Origin: CAZENU01 sp965222125
Lineage (GTDB): Bacteria; Chloroflexota; Dehalococcoidia; Lucifugimonadales; CAZENU01
Direction of reading: 5' to 3'
NCBI GenBank assembly: GCA_965222125.1
Contig: CBDCTC010000003.1
Coordinates: forward strand, 372,001-436,000
Length of the DNA: 64,000 nucleotides
Shown here: one piece after another, positions 16,939-25,743 of the stretch
How positions within the stretch are numbered: the first letter of the stretch is position 1
Layout: every line of letters begins with the position of its first letter
The notes under the pieces: generated by a model
Told to the model about the DNA's origin: nothing
The model's input: the letters and a program-made list of their open reading frames with translations, nothing else
The model's database searches: none
Made by a program: the position numbers and the translations under genes

Positions 16939-18258
16939 ATGATCACCGTTTACCCCATCGGCACGACCATCTTCAACCCTGAGAAGGCCTACGGCGGCTA
17001 CACGCTGCTCAACTTCCTCCACGAGCCGGAGATCGTGCTGTTCGACATGAACGGCAAGGTCGTCAACACGTGGATGGTCGAGCGTGGGCCCAAGGAGCCG
17101 ACCCCGGGGCAGGCTCCGCTGCCTCCCCACTCCGGGCCCAGGGACGATCCTCCGGGCGCCGGGCACCAGTGGTCGGGCATCTGGAACTATGCCCACCTGC
17201 TGGAAAGCGGCAACATGCTCGGGCCCAGGGAGTACGACTGGGACAATGAGGTGGTCTGGGAGCCGCCCCACGTGCCCGGGTACACCGCCGGACTGTCGCG
17301 GCGCCTCGACAACGGCAACACCCTGTACTCCTCTCGCCGGGAGATGCCCGAGGAGTACAAGGCAAAGGTCAAAGACCCGGCGCGCAGGCAGCTTCCGTCG
17401 GGCGACCGGTGGCCGCCGGGCCTCCAGGGGCATTCCATCTACGAGACGACGCCCTCGGGTGAGGTGGTCTGGGAGTGGGACGCCTGGGAGCACCTCGACG
17501 TCAACAGGTATCTGGCCATCGACCCGTCGCCGAACTGGACCCACTTCAACCACCTGGACCCGCTGCCGGAGAACAGGTGGTACGACGCCGGCGACGAGAG
17601 GTTCAGGCCCGGAAACATCCTGGTCAGCCCTCGCACGCTGGGCTTCATCTTCATCGTCGACAAGCGGACGAAGGAGGTCGTCTGGGAGCACTCGGGGAGC
17701 CATCGCGGCGGCATCGCCGGCCAGCACGATCCGAGAATGATCCCCAAGGGGCTGCCGGGCGCGGGAAACATCCTGCTCCTGGACAACGGCCAGCCGCCCG
17801 TCCAGGACATCGCCCGCGCGGGTAGGACGTCCATCCTGGAGATCGACCCGGTCTCCCGAGACGTCGTCTGGAGCTACGAGGACGACGGGTACCTCACGAG
17901 CGAGGACGCTGGCTACACGCACAACTACAACGAGTTCAAGTTCTTCACCGCGTACACCGGCAGCGTCCAGCGGCTGCCCAACGGGAACACCCTGATAGGC
18001 GAGGCCCTCGGCGGGAGGATCTTCGAGGTGACCGCGGAGAAGGAGCTGGTGTGGGAGTACGCGATCGAGCGGCACCGGTTCTACGAGACCGCCTATCGTT
18101 ACCCGTACGACCACTGCCCACAGCTCGCCCGGCTGGGAACGCCGAACGAGCGCGCGGTCGTGCCGCCGCCGCACGTGCGGACCTTCTACAAGGGCGGCGA
18201 GGCCACCGAGCAGTTCGCCATCGGGCAGTCCCACGGCGACTCCGAGGGCCGCCGATGA
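16939..18258 (+). CDS. Arylsulfotransferase-like beta-propeller protein (ASST family)
   Basis: 439 residues from ATG 16939 with GGGAG about 10 nt upstream; no signal peptide follows this start, whereas classical ASST is periplasmic. The protein is built of repeated propeller blades with the pattern hydrophobic-GN-x-L, for example LLESGNMLGPREYDWDNEVVW, RLDNGNTLYSSR, RLPNGNTLIGEALGGRIFEV, each followed by V-W-E/S. This is the pattern of the arylsulfotransferase superfamily. It carries many Trp and His, including NYAHLLE, THFNHLDPL and YTHNYNEF. It overlaps the next gene by ATGA and so is co-translated with an AAC(3)-like protein. A transfer role is only inferred from family; many homologues are uncharacterised. 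Confidence 0.8.
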   Translation: MITVYPIGTTIFNPEKAYGGYTLLNFLHEPEIVLFDMNGKVVNTWMVERGPKEPTPGQAPLPPHSGPRDDPPGAGHQWSGIWNYAHLLESGNMLGPREYDWDNEVVWEPPHVPGYTAGLSRRLDNGNTLYSSRREMPEEYKAKVKDPARRQLPSGDRWPPGLQGHSIYETTPSGEVVWEWDAWEHLDVNRYLAIDPSPNWTHFNHLDPLPENRWYDAGDERFRPGNILVSPRTLGFIFIVDKRTKEVVWEHSGSHRGGIAGQHDPRMIPKGLPGAGNILLLDNGQPPVQDIARAGRTSILEIDPVSRDVVWSYEDDGYLTSEDAGYTHNYNEFKFFTAYTGSVQRLPNGNTLIGEALGGRIFEVTAEKELVWEYAIERHRFYETAYRYPYDHCPQLARLGTPNERAVVPPPHVRTFYKGGEATEQFAIGQSHGDSEGRR

Positions 18259-19136
18259 ACGCCGCCGGCGGCGGGTCGACGAAGGCTCCGCCTCCATTGG
18301 ACCGTCGCGGCGTCGCTCGGAGTCTGGAGCGCCTGGGACTGGCTGCCGGCGATGTCGTATTCGTCCACAGCTCGTTGAGCAGCATGGGCTACGTGGAGGG
18401 CAGCGCCGACGCCGTGGTCGACGCGTTCCTGGACGTGCTCGGACCGGACGGGACGCTCGTCGTGCCGGCGTTCACGCCGCGACACAGGCGCGACTACTCG
18501 GTGTTCGACCCCGCCAACGACTACTCGGAGGTCGGGAGGATCACGGAGACCGTCCGCACGCGTCCCGGCGCCTATCGCAGCCGCAACATGAGGGAGTCGA
18601 TGGCGGCGTTCGGGCCTGTCGCTCAGGAGATGATGAGGGTGCATCGTGCCGCGGCCTGGGGCGCCGACGGGCCGTTCTGGAAGCTGTACGAGCTGGATGC
18701 ACGGATCATGCTGCTCGGCGTCCCTTACTACCGGAGCACGTTCTGGCACCTGATCGAGCAGTGGGTGCAGCCCGCCTACGGCAGGTGGCACGAGTTCGTC
18801 GGCCGGATCAGGGAGGCCGACGGCGCCGAAGGGCCGCTGGGGTTCAGGAGTTTCGGCCCGGGGCCGACCCTCCGCGGCCACCTGACGGACTTCAACAAGC
18901 TGGGCGCCAGGCTCGAAGCACGCGGCCTCGTCTCGATCGGCACGGTGGGCAACGCGATGGCCCGGCTCTTCCGCGCCAGGGACGCGTTCGACTTCGGCGT
19001 GATCGAGTTTCGCGCCGACCCGATGCTCTTCCGAGCCTCGGGCGAGCGGCCCATGCAGCTTCAAGACGGCGTCATCGTGGGGGAGCAAGGCAACGAGAAG
19101 TCGGTGGTGGACCCGGCCCTCATGTTCTCGCGGTAG
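18255..19136 (+). CDS. Aminoglycoside N(3)-acetyltransferase (AAC(3))-like protein
   Basis: 293 residues, ATG 18255 overlapping the preceding stop (ATGA). Family features: VFVHSSLSSMGYVEG, LGPDGTLVVPAF, GPFWKLYELDARIMLLGV and STFWHLIEQ. The segment that in resistance enzymes usually reads R-S-x-H-P-x-x-S-F here reads YRSRNMRESMAAFG, so the conserved HP pair is replaced by NM. With an arylsulfotransferase-like protein upstream and a PhyH oxygenase 42 bp downstream, a metabolic acyl transfer from acyl-CoA to some amine is more likely than drug resistance. Substrate unknown. Confidence 0.82.
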   Translation: MNAAGGGSTKAPPPLDRRGVARSLERLGLAAGDVVFVHSSLSSMGYVEGSADAVVDAFLDVLGPDGTLVVPAFTPRHRRDYSVFDPANDYSEVGRITETVRTRPGAYRSRNMRESMAAFGPVAQEMMRVHRAAAWGADGPFWKLYELDARIMLLGVPYYRSTFWHLIEQWVQPAYGRWHEFVGRIREADGAEGPLGFRSFGPGPTLRGHLTDFNKLGARLEARGLVSIGTVGNAMARLFRARDAFDFGVIEFRADPMLFRASGERPMQLQDGVIVGEQGNEKSVVDPALMFSR

Positions 19137-19178
19137 ACCGCGGGGCAGGTCCGGGCCGACGCATCAGGAGGATACGTG

Positions 19179-19943
19179 ATGAAATCGGCTCGCGGTACAT
19201 TCTCCGTCGACCAGCTCAAACAGGACGGCTACACCGGCCCTGTGCCGCTGTTGAGCGCCGAAGAGGCGGCGGCCGGCCGGCGGGCCTACTTCGACGCCAT
19301 CGGCCAGTCTGAGGAATCTCCGGGCCCCACCGACGCCCGCCCGTACGGCTTCAACGTCCTGCACCGCTGGGCCCACGACCTCTCCGTCAACGAGAGGGTG
19401 CTCGACCACGTCGAGACGGCTCTGGGGCCGGACATCGTCCTGTGGGCGACCGTGTTCTGGTACAAGGAGCCCCACAACACCAAGTACATCCCCTGGCACC
19501 AGGACGCCATCTACTGGCCCATGGAACCGCGCATCAACCTGACCGCCTGGATCGCGCTCGGGCCGACCTTCCCGGAGAACGGCTGCCTGCGGCTCATTCC
19601 CGGCTCGCACAAGGAGTGGCTGGACGACGAGTACAGGCCGCTCGACAAGAATAGCGCCTTCTCGCGCGGGCTGACGCCCGATCAGATAGACGAGTCGAAG
19701 GCGGTCGACATGATCATGGAGCCCGGCGACGTGGTCTTTTTCAGCGAGGCCACCCTTCACGGCTCGAACGCGAACCGCAGCGACGTTCCGAGGCTCGGCT
19801 TTTCGCTGCGGTTCACGACCCCGGAGGTGAAGTTCGACGTGAAAACGCAGCCTGCCGAATATATCACCGGGCTGCTCCTAGTCCGCGGCGAGGACAGGCA
19901 CCACCTCAACGACGAGCTGATGGTGGACCCGCCGCGGGAATAG
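19179..19943 (+). CDS. Phytanoyl-CoA dioxygenase (PhyH)-family Fe(II)/2-oxoglutarate oxygenase
   Basis: 254 residues; ATG 19179 preceded by a strong GGAGG at 7 nt. The iron-binding HxD is in IPWHQDAIYWPM, the distal His in FFSEATLHGSNANRS, and the 2-oxoglutarate Arg in RLGFSLRFT. CLRLIPGSHKEW is the conserved strand of the jelly roll. It is clearly a different subfamily from the PhyH protein at 12713-13576. It lies in a same-strand run of arylsulfotransferase-like, AAC(3)-like, PhyH, GNAT and Gfo/Idh/MocA genes, suggesting a common small-molecule pathway. Confidence 0.9.
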   Translation: MKSARGTFSVDQLKQDGYTGPVPLLSAEEAAAGRRAYFDAIGQSEESPGPTDARPYGFNVLHRWAHDLSVNERVLDHVETALGPDIVLWATVFWYKEPHNTKYIPWHQDAIYWPMEPRINLTAWIALGPTFPENGCLRLIPGSHKEWLDDEYRPLDKNSAFSRGLTPDQIDESKAVDMIMEPGDVVFFSEATLHGSNANRSDVPRLGFSLRFTTPEVKFDVKTQPAEYITGLLLVRGEDRHHLNDELMVDPPRE

Positions 19944-19974
19944 GCCGGGAGCGATCTGGACTGCGACCCACCCC

Positions 19975-20532
19975 ATGAAGGACGGCGAGCCCAAGCTGCC
20001 ACAGCTCAGAATGCGTTTCGACAGGTTCGACTCGCTGCCCCCGGTCGAGCTCCCGCCCGGCTACGGCATGACCACTCTGCGCGAGGCCGGAGTGGACGCC
20101 TGGACAAGAGTGCTCAACGCCACCGGGCAGCTCGGCGATTGGGACGCGGACAGGGCCGGAACGTGGCTCTCGGGAGAGCGCCGCGCCATACCGGAAGGCA
20201 CCTTCATCGTCACGTTCGACGGCCGGCCCGCGGCGACCTGCTGCACGATCCCGCCAACCTCGACGGAGCTCCGGGCGGAGCTGGGCTGGCTCTCGGTGGC
20301 GCCCGAGCACCAGGGCAGGGGACTGGGATACCAGGCGTGCCTGGCGGTGTTACACTTCGCGCGGCGGATGGGGTACGGTGAGATCTATCTCAACACGGAC
20401 GACTGGAGGCTGCCCGCGCTCAAGACCTACCTGGACCTGGGCTTCGAGCCGGAGATGGCCCACGAGAGCCACCCACGACGATGGGAAGCGGCGTACGAGA
20501 AGCTCGGCGTCGCCGGGGCGCCCGAACGATAG
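19975..20532 (+). CDS. GNAT-family N-acetyltransferase
   Basis: 185 residues. The acetyl-CoA loop is LSVAPEHQGRGLGYQACLA (motif A, Q/RxxGxG/A), followed by the helix HFARRMGYGEIYLNTDD and a C-terminal strand ALKTYLDLGFEPEM. It lies 31 bp after the PhyH gene and 14 bp before the oxidoreductase gene, all on the plus strand. Target unknown; it may act on the same compound as its neighbours or be unrelated. Confidence 0.85.
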   Translation: MKDGEPKLPQLRMRFDRFDSLPPVELPPGYGMTTLREAGVDAWTRVLNATGQLGDWDADRAGTWLSGERRAIPEGTFIVTFDGRPAATCCTIPPTSTELRAELGWLSVAPEHQGRGLGYQACLAVLHFARRMGYGEIYLNTDDWRLPALKTYLDLGFEPEMAHESHPRRWEAAYEKLGVAGAPER

Positions 20533-20546
20533 GAGGTGTAGACACA

Positions 20547-21563
20547 ATGCTGAGACTTGGAATGATCGGCGTCGGACACGGCAGCACGCTGATGCAGGTG
20601 AACTCACCCGAGCACGACGATGTCCCGATGCGCGTGACGGCGGTCTGCGACGTCGACGAAGGCAGGATGGCGGCCGCCGCGGCGGAGTACGGCGTCTCCA
20701 GGACGACGACCGACTTCCGCAAGCTCGTCGAAGGCGACGACATCGACGTGGTAGGCGTCTACTCGCCAGGGCCCATCCACGCTGACCAGGTGCTGGCGGC
20801 CTTGGACGCCGGCAAGCACGTCATGGTGACCAAGTCGATGGTCTACTCGATAGAGGAGGCGGAGCGCGTCGTCGAGGCCGTAGACCGCACCGGCCTGGTG
20901 CTGCTCGTCACCCAGACGATGCGCGGCGACGCTAAGCACATGGAGTCGAAGCGGCTGTGCGACTCTGGCGTCATAGGCGACCTGCTCGTGGGCGAGGCAA
21001 CCTACATCCACGACCTGCGCCCGGTATACGCCCGCACCCCGTGGCGGACCCAGATGCCGCAGGACCTGCTGCTGGGCGGCGCCTGCCACCCGATCGACGC
21101 GCTGCGCTGGTTCATGGGCGACGTCGAGGAGGTGCACTGCTACGGCCTCCGCGGCGGCGTCGCGGCCGACTACCCGCAGGAGGACAACTTCGTCATCAAC
21201 CTGCGCTTCAAGAGCGGCAGGATCGGCAGGGTGGCGGCGCTGTGCGGCGTCGTGCATCCCCCGAGGCTGCTCATGAACGGCCTCAACCTCTACGGGACGA
21301 AGGGCACCATCGTCGATGGCAGAGTCCGGCTCGAACCGGAGGGGATAGTGCCCGCCCGTGAGTACGACGTCACCTTCCCGGAGACGCAGCGCGGCCACGG
21401 GACCGAGATGATCGTCATGATGAATCACATGGTCGACTGCGTCGTGAACGGCGCCCGGCCGTGGGTCGGGGTGCGCGAGGGCGCCAGGGTCGTCGCGACC
21501 GGTCTCGCGTGCTGGGAGTCGATGCGCACCGGCCAACCGGCCAAGGTCCGTAACGACTTCTAG
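20547..21563 (+). CDS. Gfo/Idh/MocA-family NAD(P)-dependent oxidoreductase
   Basis: 338 residues from ATG 20547, with AGGAGG upstream. The N-terminal Rossmann fold starts RLGMIGVGHGSTLM; the usual E-K-P motif appears as MVTKSMVYSIEEAE, keeping the Lys; the catalytic His segment is GGACHPIDALRWFMGDVEEV. Such enzymes oxidise sugars, inositols or related hydroxy compounds. It ends the cluster 16939-21563 and may oxidise the product of the preceding PhyH or transferase steps. Confidence 0.87.
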   Translation: MLRLGMIGVGHGSTLMQVNSPEHDDVPMRVTAVCDVDEGRMAAAAAEYGVSRTTTDFRKLVEGDDIDVVGVYSPGPIHADQVLAALDAGKHVMVTKSMVYSIEEAERVVEAVDRTGLVLLVTQTMRGDAKHMESKRLCDSGVIGDLLVGEATYIHDLRPVYARTPWRTQMPQDLLLGGACHPIDALRWFMGDVEEVHCYGLRGGVAADYPQEDNFVINLRFKSGRIGRVAALCGVVHPPRLLMNGLNLYGTKGTIVDGRVRLEPEGIVPAREYDVTFPETQRGHGTEMIVMMNHMVDCVVNGARPWVGVREGARVVATGLACWESMRTGQPAKVRNDF

Positions 21564-21656
21564 GCCGAACCAGGGGAGGCATTCCACCGTCGCTCCGGTC
21601 TGGGCGAGCTCGGACGGCGAGCCCGCGGCGGTTGGCCGGCGAAGGGGGGAATTCCA

Positions 21657-21809
21657 GTGACGGCTTCCATGCAACGGACGAAGCGTCAGGGGTCTGCCAC
21701 CGCTGACAAGCCCGTCATGTGCGACATATGCGGCGCGGAGATGCTCGCGGCCCACTGCAAGCTGCGCTGCGTCCACTGCGGCTACACCCGCGACTGCAGC
21801 GACCAATAG
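21657..21809 (+). CDS. 50-residue zinc-ribbon protein
   Basis: A small gene too short for usual cut-offs: GTG at 21657 preceded by GGGGGG at about 6 nt, stop TAG at 21807-21809. The product has a basic N-terminus and then C-D-I-C-G-A-E-M ... H-C ... R-C-V-H-C-G-Y-T-R-D-C: two CxxC pairs and extra Cys/His suitable for one or two zinc ions. It follows the oxidoreductase by 93 bp on the same strand. No further function can be assigned. Confidence 0.65.
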   Translation: MTASMQRTKRQGSATADKPVMCDICGAEMLAAHCKLRCVHCGYTRDCSDQ

Positions 21810-21912
21810 CGAGTGATGCCCTCTCGCGTAGCGGAGAGTCGGGAGCCGGGGGGTTTCGAGAAATCGGTGTGCCACAACTGAATAGCGGTGTCATGCGTGG
21901 TATCATCGCTAG

Positions 21913-22167
21913 GTGAGAAAGCGGCATCGGCGAACCTTGGAGCGAATCCACAGAAGTCCCACCCCGACGGACATCCGGTGGGAAGACATCGAGGCACTTA
22001 TGGGGACGCTCGGCGTGGACGTGATGGATCGCAAGGGCTCACGGGTGCTGCTCAGAAGGGGCGCGGTGCGTGTCGTGATTCATAGGCCGCACCCTCAGCC
22101 GGAAGTCCCAAGGGGATCGGTTCGCAGTATCGCTGCCTTCTTGTCTCACATAGGAGCGTCGCCGTGA
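21913..22167 (+). CDS. hicA: HicA-type toxin (mRNA interferase)
   Basis: 84 residues from GTG 21913. The dsRBD-like HicA pattern is visible: a helix WEDIEALMGTLGVDVMDRKG, then GSRVLLRRGAVRVVIHRPHP with the catalytic-type His, then PRGSVRSIAAFLSHIG. In the HicAB type II system the toxin cleaves mRNA and is neutralised by HicB. The stop overlaps the start of hicB. Upstream TATCAT-like sequence near 21900 may be the promoter. Confidence rests on the pair rather than on either gene alone. Confidence 0.85.
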   Translation: MRKRHRRTLERIHRSPTPTDIRWEDIEALMGTLGVDVMDRKGSRVLLRRGAVRVVIHRPHPQPEVPRGSVRSIAAFLSHIGASP

Positions 22168-22505
22168 TGGAGTACAAGGGTTACGTAGCGAAGATCGAAT
22201 ACGACGAATCCGCTAGCAGCTTGCACGGCTATGTTGCGAACAGCGGCCCCTACTCCATCGCCAACTTCTACGGCAACGACGTGGCCGAGCTCAAACGCGA
22301 ATTCGCCTCATCTGTCGACGAGTACCTTGCCTCTTGCGAGGAGGATGGCGTCGAGCCGGTCAAGCCCTTCTCTGGCAATCTCCGTCTCCGCCTGGGTTCC
22401 GATCTCCACCAACGTGCTACGCTCTGCGCCCTGGACGCCGACGTCAGCCTGAACGCGTGGATCAAGCAGGCTGTGGAGAACGCGACCCGGGGAGCGACTC
22501 GATAG
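22167..22505 (+). CDS. hicB: HicB-type antitoxin with ribbon-helix-helix C-terminus
   Basis: 112 residues from ATG 22167 (a GTG at 22164 is possible; GGAG lies at 22153-22156). The N-terminal HicB fold reads YKGYVAKIEYDESASSLHGY then FYGNDVAELKREFASSVDEYL; the C-terminus (LHQRATLCALDADVSLNAWIKQAVE) is a ribbon-helix-helix DNA-binding domain. It neutralises HicA and should repress its own operon. Overlaps hicA by one base. Confidence 0.88.
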   Translation: MEYKGYVAKIEYDESASSLHGYVANSGPYSIANFYGNDVAELKREFASSVDEYLASCEEDGVEPVKPFSGNLRLRLGSDLHQRATLCALDADVSLNAWIKQAVENATRGATR

Positions 22506-22596
22506 CTGACGGCTGCGGCCGGCCTCCGACTCGACGGCGTGGCCCGAAGCAGGTGCACCCCCGCCGCCCGGCAGCCTTGCAGTCGTCTTGGGCGGC

Positions 22597-24318
22597 GTGC
22601 GACGATACCGGCGGCTTCTACCTGGTACCGCGGAGCGCAGGATCATCACCGAAGAGTCCACAGACTTCGTTCGCGCCATCGTCAGGGACGATGTGGCGGC
22701 GGGCAAGCACGGCGGCCGCGTCGCGACGCGATTCCCTCCGGAGCCCAACGGCTACCTGCACGTCGGCCACGCGTCGGCCATATGCCTCAACTTCGGCATC
22801 GCCGCCGAGAACGGGGGCGTCTGCCACCTCCGATTCGACGATACCAACCCGACCAAGGAGGCCACGGAGTACGTCGAATCCATCATCGAGGACGTTCGCT
22901 GGCTCGGCTGGGACTGGGGCGAGCACCTCTACTACAGCTCCGACTACTTCGAGCAGCTCTTCGAGTTCGCCCTCAAGCTCATCAGGGACGGCAAGGCGTA
23001 CGTCTGCGATCTGAGCCAGAAGGAGATCAGGGAATACCGCGGCACGCCGACGGTGCCGGGTAGGAACAGCCCCTACCGCGACCGGTCGGTCGAGGAGAAC
23101 CTCAGCCTGTTCGAGGGGATGCGCGCCGGCGCGTTCGAGGAGGGCTCGCGGGTGCTCCGGGCCAAGATCGACATGGCGTCGGGCAATCTGAACCTACGGG
23201 ACCCGGTCATCTACCGCATCCTGAAGGTCCCCCACCACCGCACCGGCGACGCCTGGTGCATATACCCGACGTACGACTTCGCCCAGGGGCAGTCCGACTC
23301 GACTGAGCGGGTAACCCACTCGATCTGCACCACCGAGTTCGAAGACCACCGACCGCTATACGACTGGCTGCTCGATTCGCTGGGCCTGTTCCACCCGCAG
23401 CAGATCGAGTTCGCGCGCCGGAATCTCAGCCACACCGTCATGAGCAAGCGAATGCTCCTGCGGCTGGTCGAGCAGGGAGTCGTCGACGGTTGGGACGACC
23501 CGAGGATGCCGACGCTGTCTGGGATGCGCCGGCGGGGCTACACGCCCGAGTCGATCAGGGCATTCTGCGAGCAGATCGGGATCGCCAAGCGAGAGAACGT
23601 CGTCGACGCCGCGCTGCTCCAGCACTGCGTTCGGGAGGACCTCAACAGACGGGCTCCACGCGCTCTCGCCGTGCTGCGGCCGCTCAAGGTCGTGATCGAC
23701 AACTACCCGGAGGGGCGGGTCGAGGAGCTCGAGGCCGTCAACAACCCGGAGGATCCGGCCATGGGGACGCGGAAGCTCCCGTTCTCCAGGGAGCTGTACG
23801 TCGAGCGGGACGACTTTCGGGAGGACCCGCCGCGCAAGTTCTACCGACTGGCCCCGGGCCGCGAGGTGAGGCTCCGATACGGGTACTTGATCACCTGCAC
23901 GGACGTCGTCAAGGACGAGCGCACCGGCGAAGTCGTCGAGCTCCGCTGCACCTACGACCCCGAGACGCGCGGAGGCCAGGCGCCGGACGGTCGGAGGGTC
24001 CGCGGGACCATCCACTGGGTATCGGCCGCCCATTCGCTTCCGACCGAGCTGCGGCTCTACGACCACCTGTTCCTGACCGAGCATCCCGACGAGGCCGACG
24101 ACCCGCTGTCCGAGCTGAACCCGGGCTCCCTGGAGGTACTGCGTTCGGCGAGAGTCGAGCCGGGTCTGGCCGCCGCCGAGCCGGGCGACCGGTTCCAGTT
24201 CGAGAGGCAGGGCTACTTCGCCGTGGACCCCGACTCGCGTCCCGGCGCGCTCGTGTTCAACCGCACCGTGCCGCTGCGCGACTCCTGGGCCAAGATCGAG
24301 AAGGCGGCCCGGGCGTAA
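22597..24318 (+). CDS. glnS: Glutaminyl-tRNA synthetase
   Basis: 573 residues from GTG 22597 (TTG 22588 also possible); no ATG precedes the conserved TEESTDFVRAIVRDDV opening, so the start is uncertain. Class I signature PPEPNGYLHVGHASA (HIGH) and VMSKR (KMSKS) are intact; RFDDTNPTKE and WCIYPTYDFAQGQSDS are typical of GlnRS, and the two C-terminal beta-barrel domains are complete (length close to the 554-residue E. coli enzyme). It charges tRNA-Gln directly. Located 91 bp after hicB. Confidence 0.93.
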   Translation: MRRYRRLLPGTAERRIITEESTDFVRAIVRDDVAAGKHGGRVATRFPPEPNGYLHVGHASAICLNFGIAAENGGVCHLRFDDTNPTKEATEYVESIIEDVRWLGWDWGEHLYYSSDYFEQLFEFALKLIRDGKAYVCDLSQKEIREYRGTPTVPGRNSPYRDRSVEENLSLFEGMRAGAFEEGSRVLRAKIDMASGNLNLRDPVIYRILKVPHHRTGDAWCIYPTYDFAQGQSDSTERVTHSICTTEFEDHRPLYDWLLDSLGLFHPQQIEFARRNLSHTVMSKRMLLRLVEQGVVDGWDDPRMPTLSGMRRRGYTPESIRAFCEQIGIAKRENVVDAALLQHCVREDLNRRAPRALAVLRPLKVVIDNYPEGRVEELEAVNNPEDPAMGTRKLPFSRELYVERDDFREDPPRKFYRLAPGREVRLRYGYLITCTDVVKDERTGEVVELRCTYDPETRGGQAPDGRRVRGTIHWVSAAHSLPTELRLYDHLFLTEHPDEADDPLSELNPGSLEVLRSARVEPGLAAAEPGDRFQFERQGYFAVDPDSRPGALVFNRTVPLRDSWAKIEKAARA

Positions 24319-24321
24319 ACT

Positions 24322-24356
24322 CCCCCTCCCTTGACGGGAGAGGGCTGGGGTGAGGG
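24322..24356 (+). repeat. Short G/C-rich interspersed repeat, possible terminator
   Basis: A sequence with CTCCC/GGGAG hairpin then AGGGCTGGGGTGAGGG directly after glnS. The same motif recurs at 57522-57569, inside the end of larC. Could act as a terminator for glnS and the converging gene. Confidence 0.55.
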
Positions 24357-24362
24357 TTAAGG

Positions 24363-24788
24363 CTAGTCGCCGCCGGTGCCGACCCAGCCGGACTGAGAGA
24401 TGTCCACCATCACCCCGTCCGGGCCGTCGTACTTCGACTCGACGTTCGGGCCGTGGCGCGAAGCGTCCATCCCTGACCGTAGAGCGTCGTTGACCTCGTT
24501 CATTGGCCGTGAACCCGCGGCTCGCAGCCGCGAGTCGGCGGCCTCCGCGTCGTCGACCTGAAACCCTATGTGGTGTATGCCGCTGTAGTCGGCGCCGAGC
24601 TCGCCGGCGACGACCGGGTTCTTGAACCGAAGGATGGCCAGGTTCACGTTGCCGTCGCTCAGGTAGTAGCCCTCGGCGTTCTCGCCGGCCACGCGTCCGA
24701 CCTCTGTCAGGTCGAACACTTCCTTGTAGAACCGCGCCGTCTCGTCCGGGTTCTGTGTCGCGATTGCGATATGCTTGATTTTCGCCAT
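24363..24788 (-). CDS. VOC (glyoxalase/dioxygenase-fold) protein
   Basis: 141 residues, ATG 24788 with AGGGG upstream. Two beta-alpha-beta-beta-beta modules: KIKHIAIATQNPDETARFYKEVF and SGIHHIGFQVDDAEAADSRL. Metal ligands His8-like, Glu and His are in the expected places. VOC members include glyoxalases, epimerases and ring-cleaving dioxygenases; the sequence does not say which. Faces glnS tail to tail and is divergent from the LLM oxidoreductase. Confidence 0.85.
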   Translation of the reverse strand: MAKIKHIAIATQNPDETARFYKEVFDLTEVGRVAGENAEGYYLSDGNVNLAILRFKNPVVAGELGADYSGIHHIGFQVDDAEAADSRLRAAGSRPMNEVNDALRSGMDASRHGPNVESKYDGPDGVMVDISQSGWVGTGGD

Positions 24789-24908
24789 TGTCGCCCCTTG
24801 CCCCGCCTCTAACTTTTGGATGTCCAGTGTGAATCGGGTAGTATGGATTAAAGTCCATGTGAGGGTGGCCGGTCAAGCCCGGCCGAGATTGGCCGACGGA
24901 GGCGTGCG

Positions 24909-25727
24909 GTGGAAATAGGCATCCTGACCCTGAACACGTCCGAGTCCGCGGACGCCGCCGTTATCGGACAGCGGGCGGAGGAGCTCGGGTTCGATTCGCT
25001 CTGGGTGCCCGAACACGCGGTGGTGCCCGTGCACACTCGAGAGTCGGTCCCGGAGCTGTACCGCCACTTCCCCGATCCGTTCGTGACGCTGTCCCGGGTC
25101 TCCGCCGTCACGGACAAGCTGAAGCTCGGCACCGCCGTCTGCCTCGTCCCTGAGCACCATCCGCTGATACTTGCCAAGCAGGTCGCGAGCCTCGACATGT
25201 ACTCCGGCGGACGGTTCGTGTTCGGCGTCGGGTCGGGCTGGGTCAGGGAGGAGAGCGAGATACTCGGCGTTGACTTCCGTCGGCGGTGGACGCAGACCGT
25301 CGAGGCCATCCGCGCCATGAAGGAGCTGTGGATCGGCGAGACGAGCGAGTTCCACGGCGACTACTACGACTTCCCGCCGGTCTACCACTACCCCAAGCCC
25401 GTGAGCCGGCCGGGTCCGCCGATTCTGCTGGGCAGCAGGTCTCCGAGGGTGTTCGAGAGGATCGTCGCGGACGCCGACGGCTGGATCCCGATCGGCGCCA
25501 CGCCGGCGGAGATCGAGTCGGCGCGCGCGACGCTGGACACGCTCGCGGCGGCCGCCGGCCGCGACCCCGCGACTCTGCAGATCGTAGCCGACGACGTGGA
25601 CGCTGACAGGCAGACGATCGCGGACCTAGCGGCCGCCGGCGCCGACGCCGCGATACTGGGGCCGCGGACGCCCGACAGCCAATGGACGGTCTTCGAGCTC
25701 GAACGCGCCGCGGACGCCGTACTGTAG
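24909..25727 (+). CDS. LLM-class (luciferase-like) F420-dependent oxidoreductase
   Basis: 272 residues from GTG 24909 with GGAGG upstream. TIM-barrel flavin/F420 family: AEELGFDSLWVPEHAVVP near the N-terminus, LKLGTAVCLVPEHHPLILAKQVASLD, GRFVFGVGSGW, and GPPILLGSRSPRVFERI. These match the F420-dependent TIGR03619-like group. It would oxidise or reduce a small substrate with F420 (or FMN). Runs into Ku 16 bp downstream, possibly one transcript. Confidence 0.88.
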   Translation: MEIGILTLNTSESADAAVIGQRAEELGFDSLWVPEHAVVPVHTRESVPELYRHFPDPFVTLSRVSAVTDKLKLGTAVCLVPEHHPLILAKQVASLDMYSGGRFVFGVGSGWVREESEILGVDFRRRWTQTVEAIRAMKELWIGETSEFHGDYYDFPPVYHYPKPVSRPGPPILLGSRSPRVFERIVADADGWIPIGATPAEIESARATLDTLAAAAGRDPATLQIVADDVDADRQTIADLAAAGADAAILGPRTPDSQWTVFELERAADAVL

Positions 25728-25743
25728 CGTCGAAGGAGAAGTT

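Noticed and set aside
18255..19136. Antibiotic resistance call for the AAC(3)-like gene
   Set aside because: Key HP residues are replaced and the neighbours are metabolic, so a resistance role is not supported.
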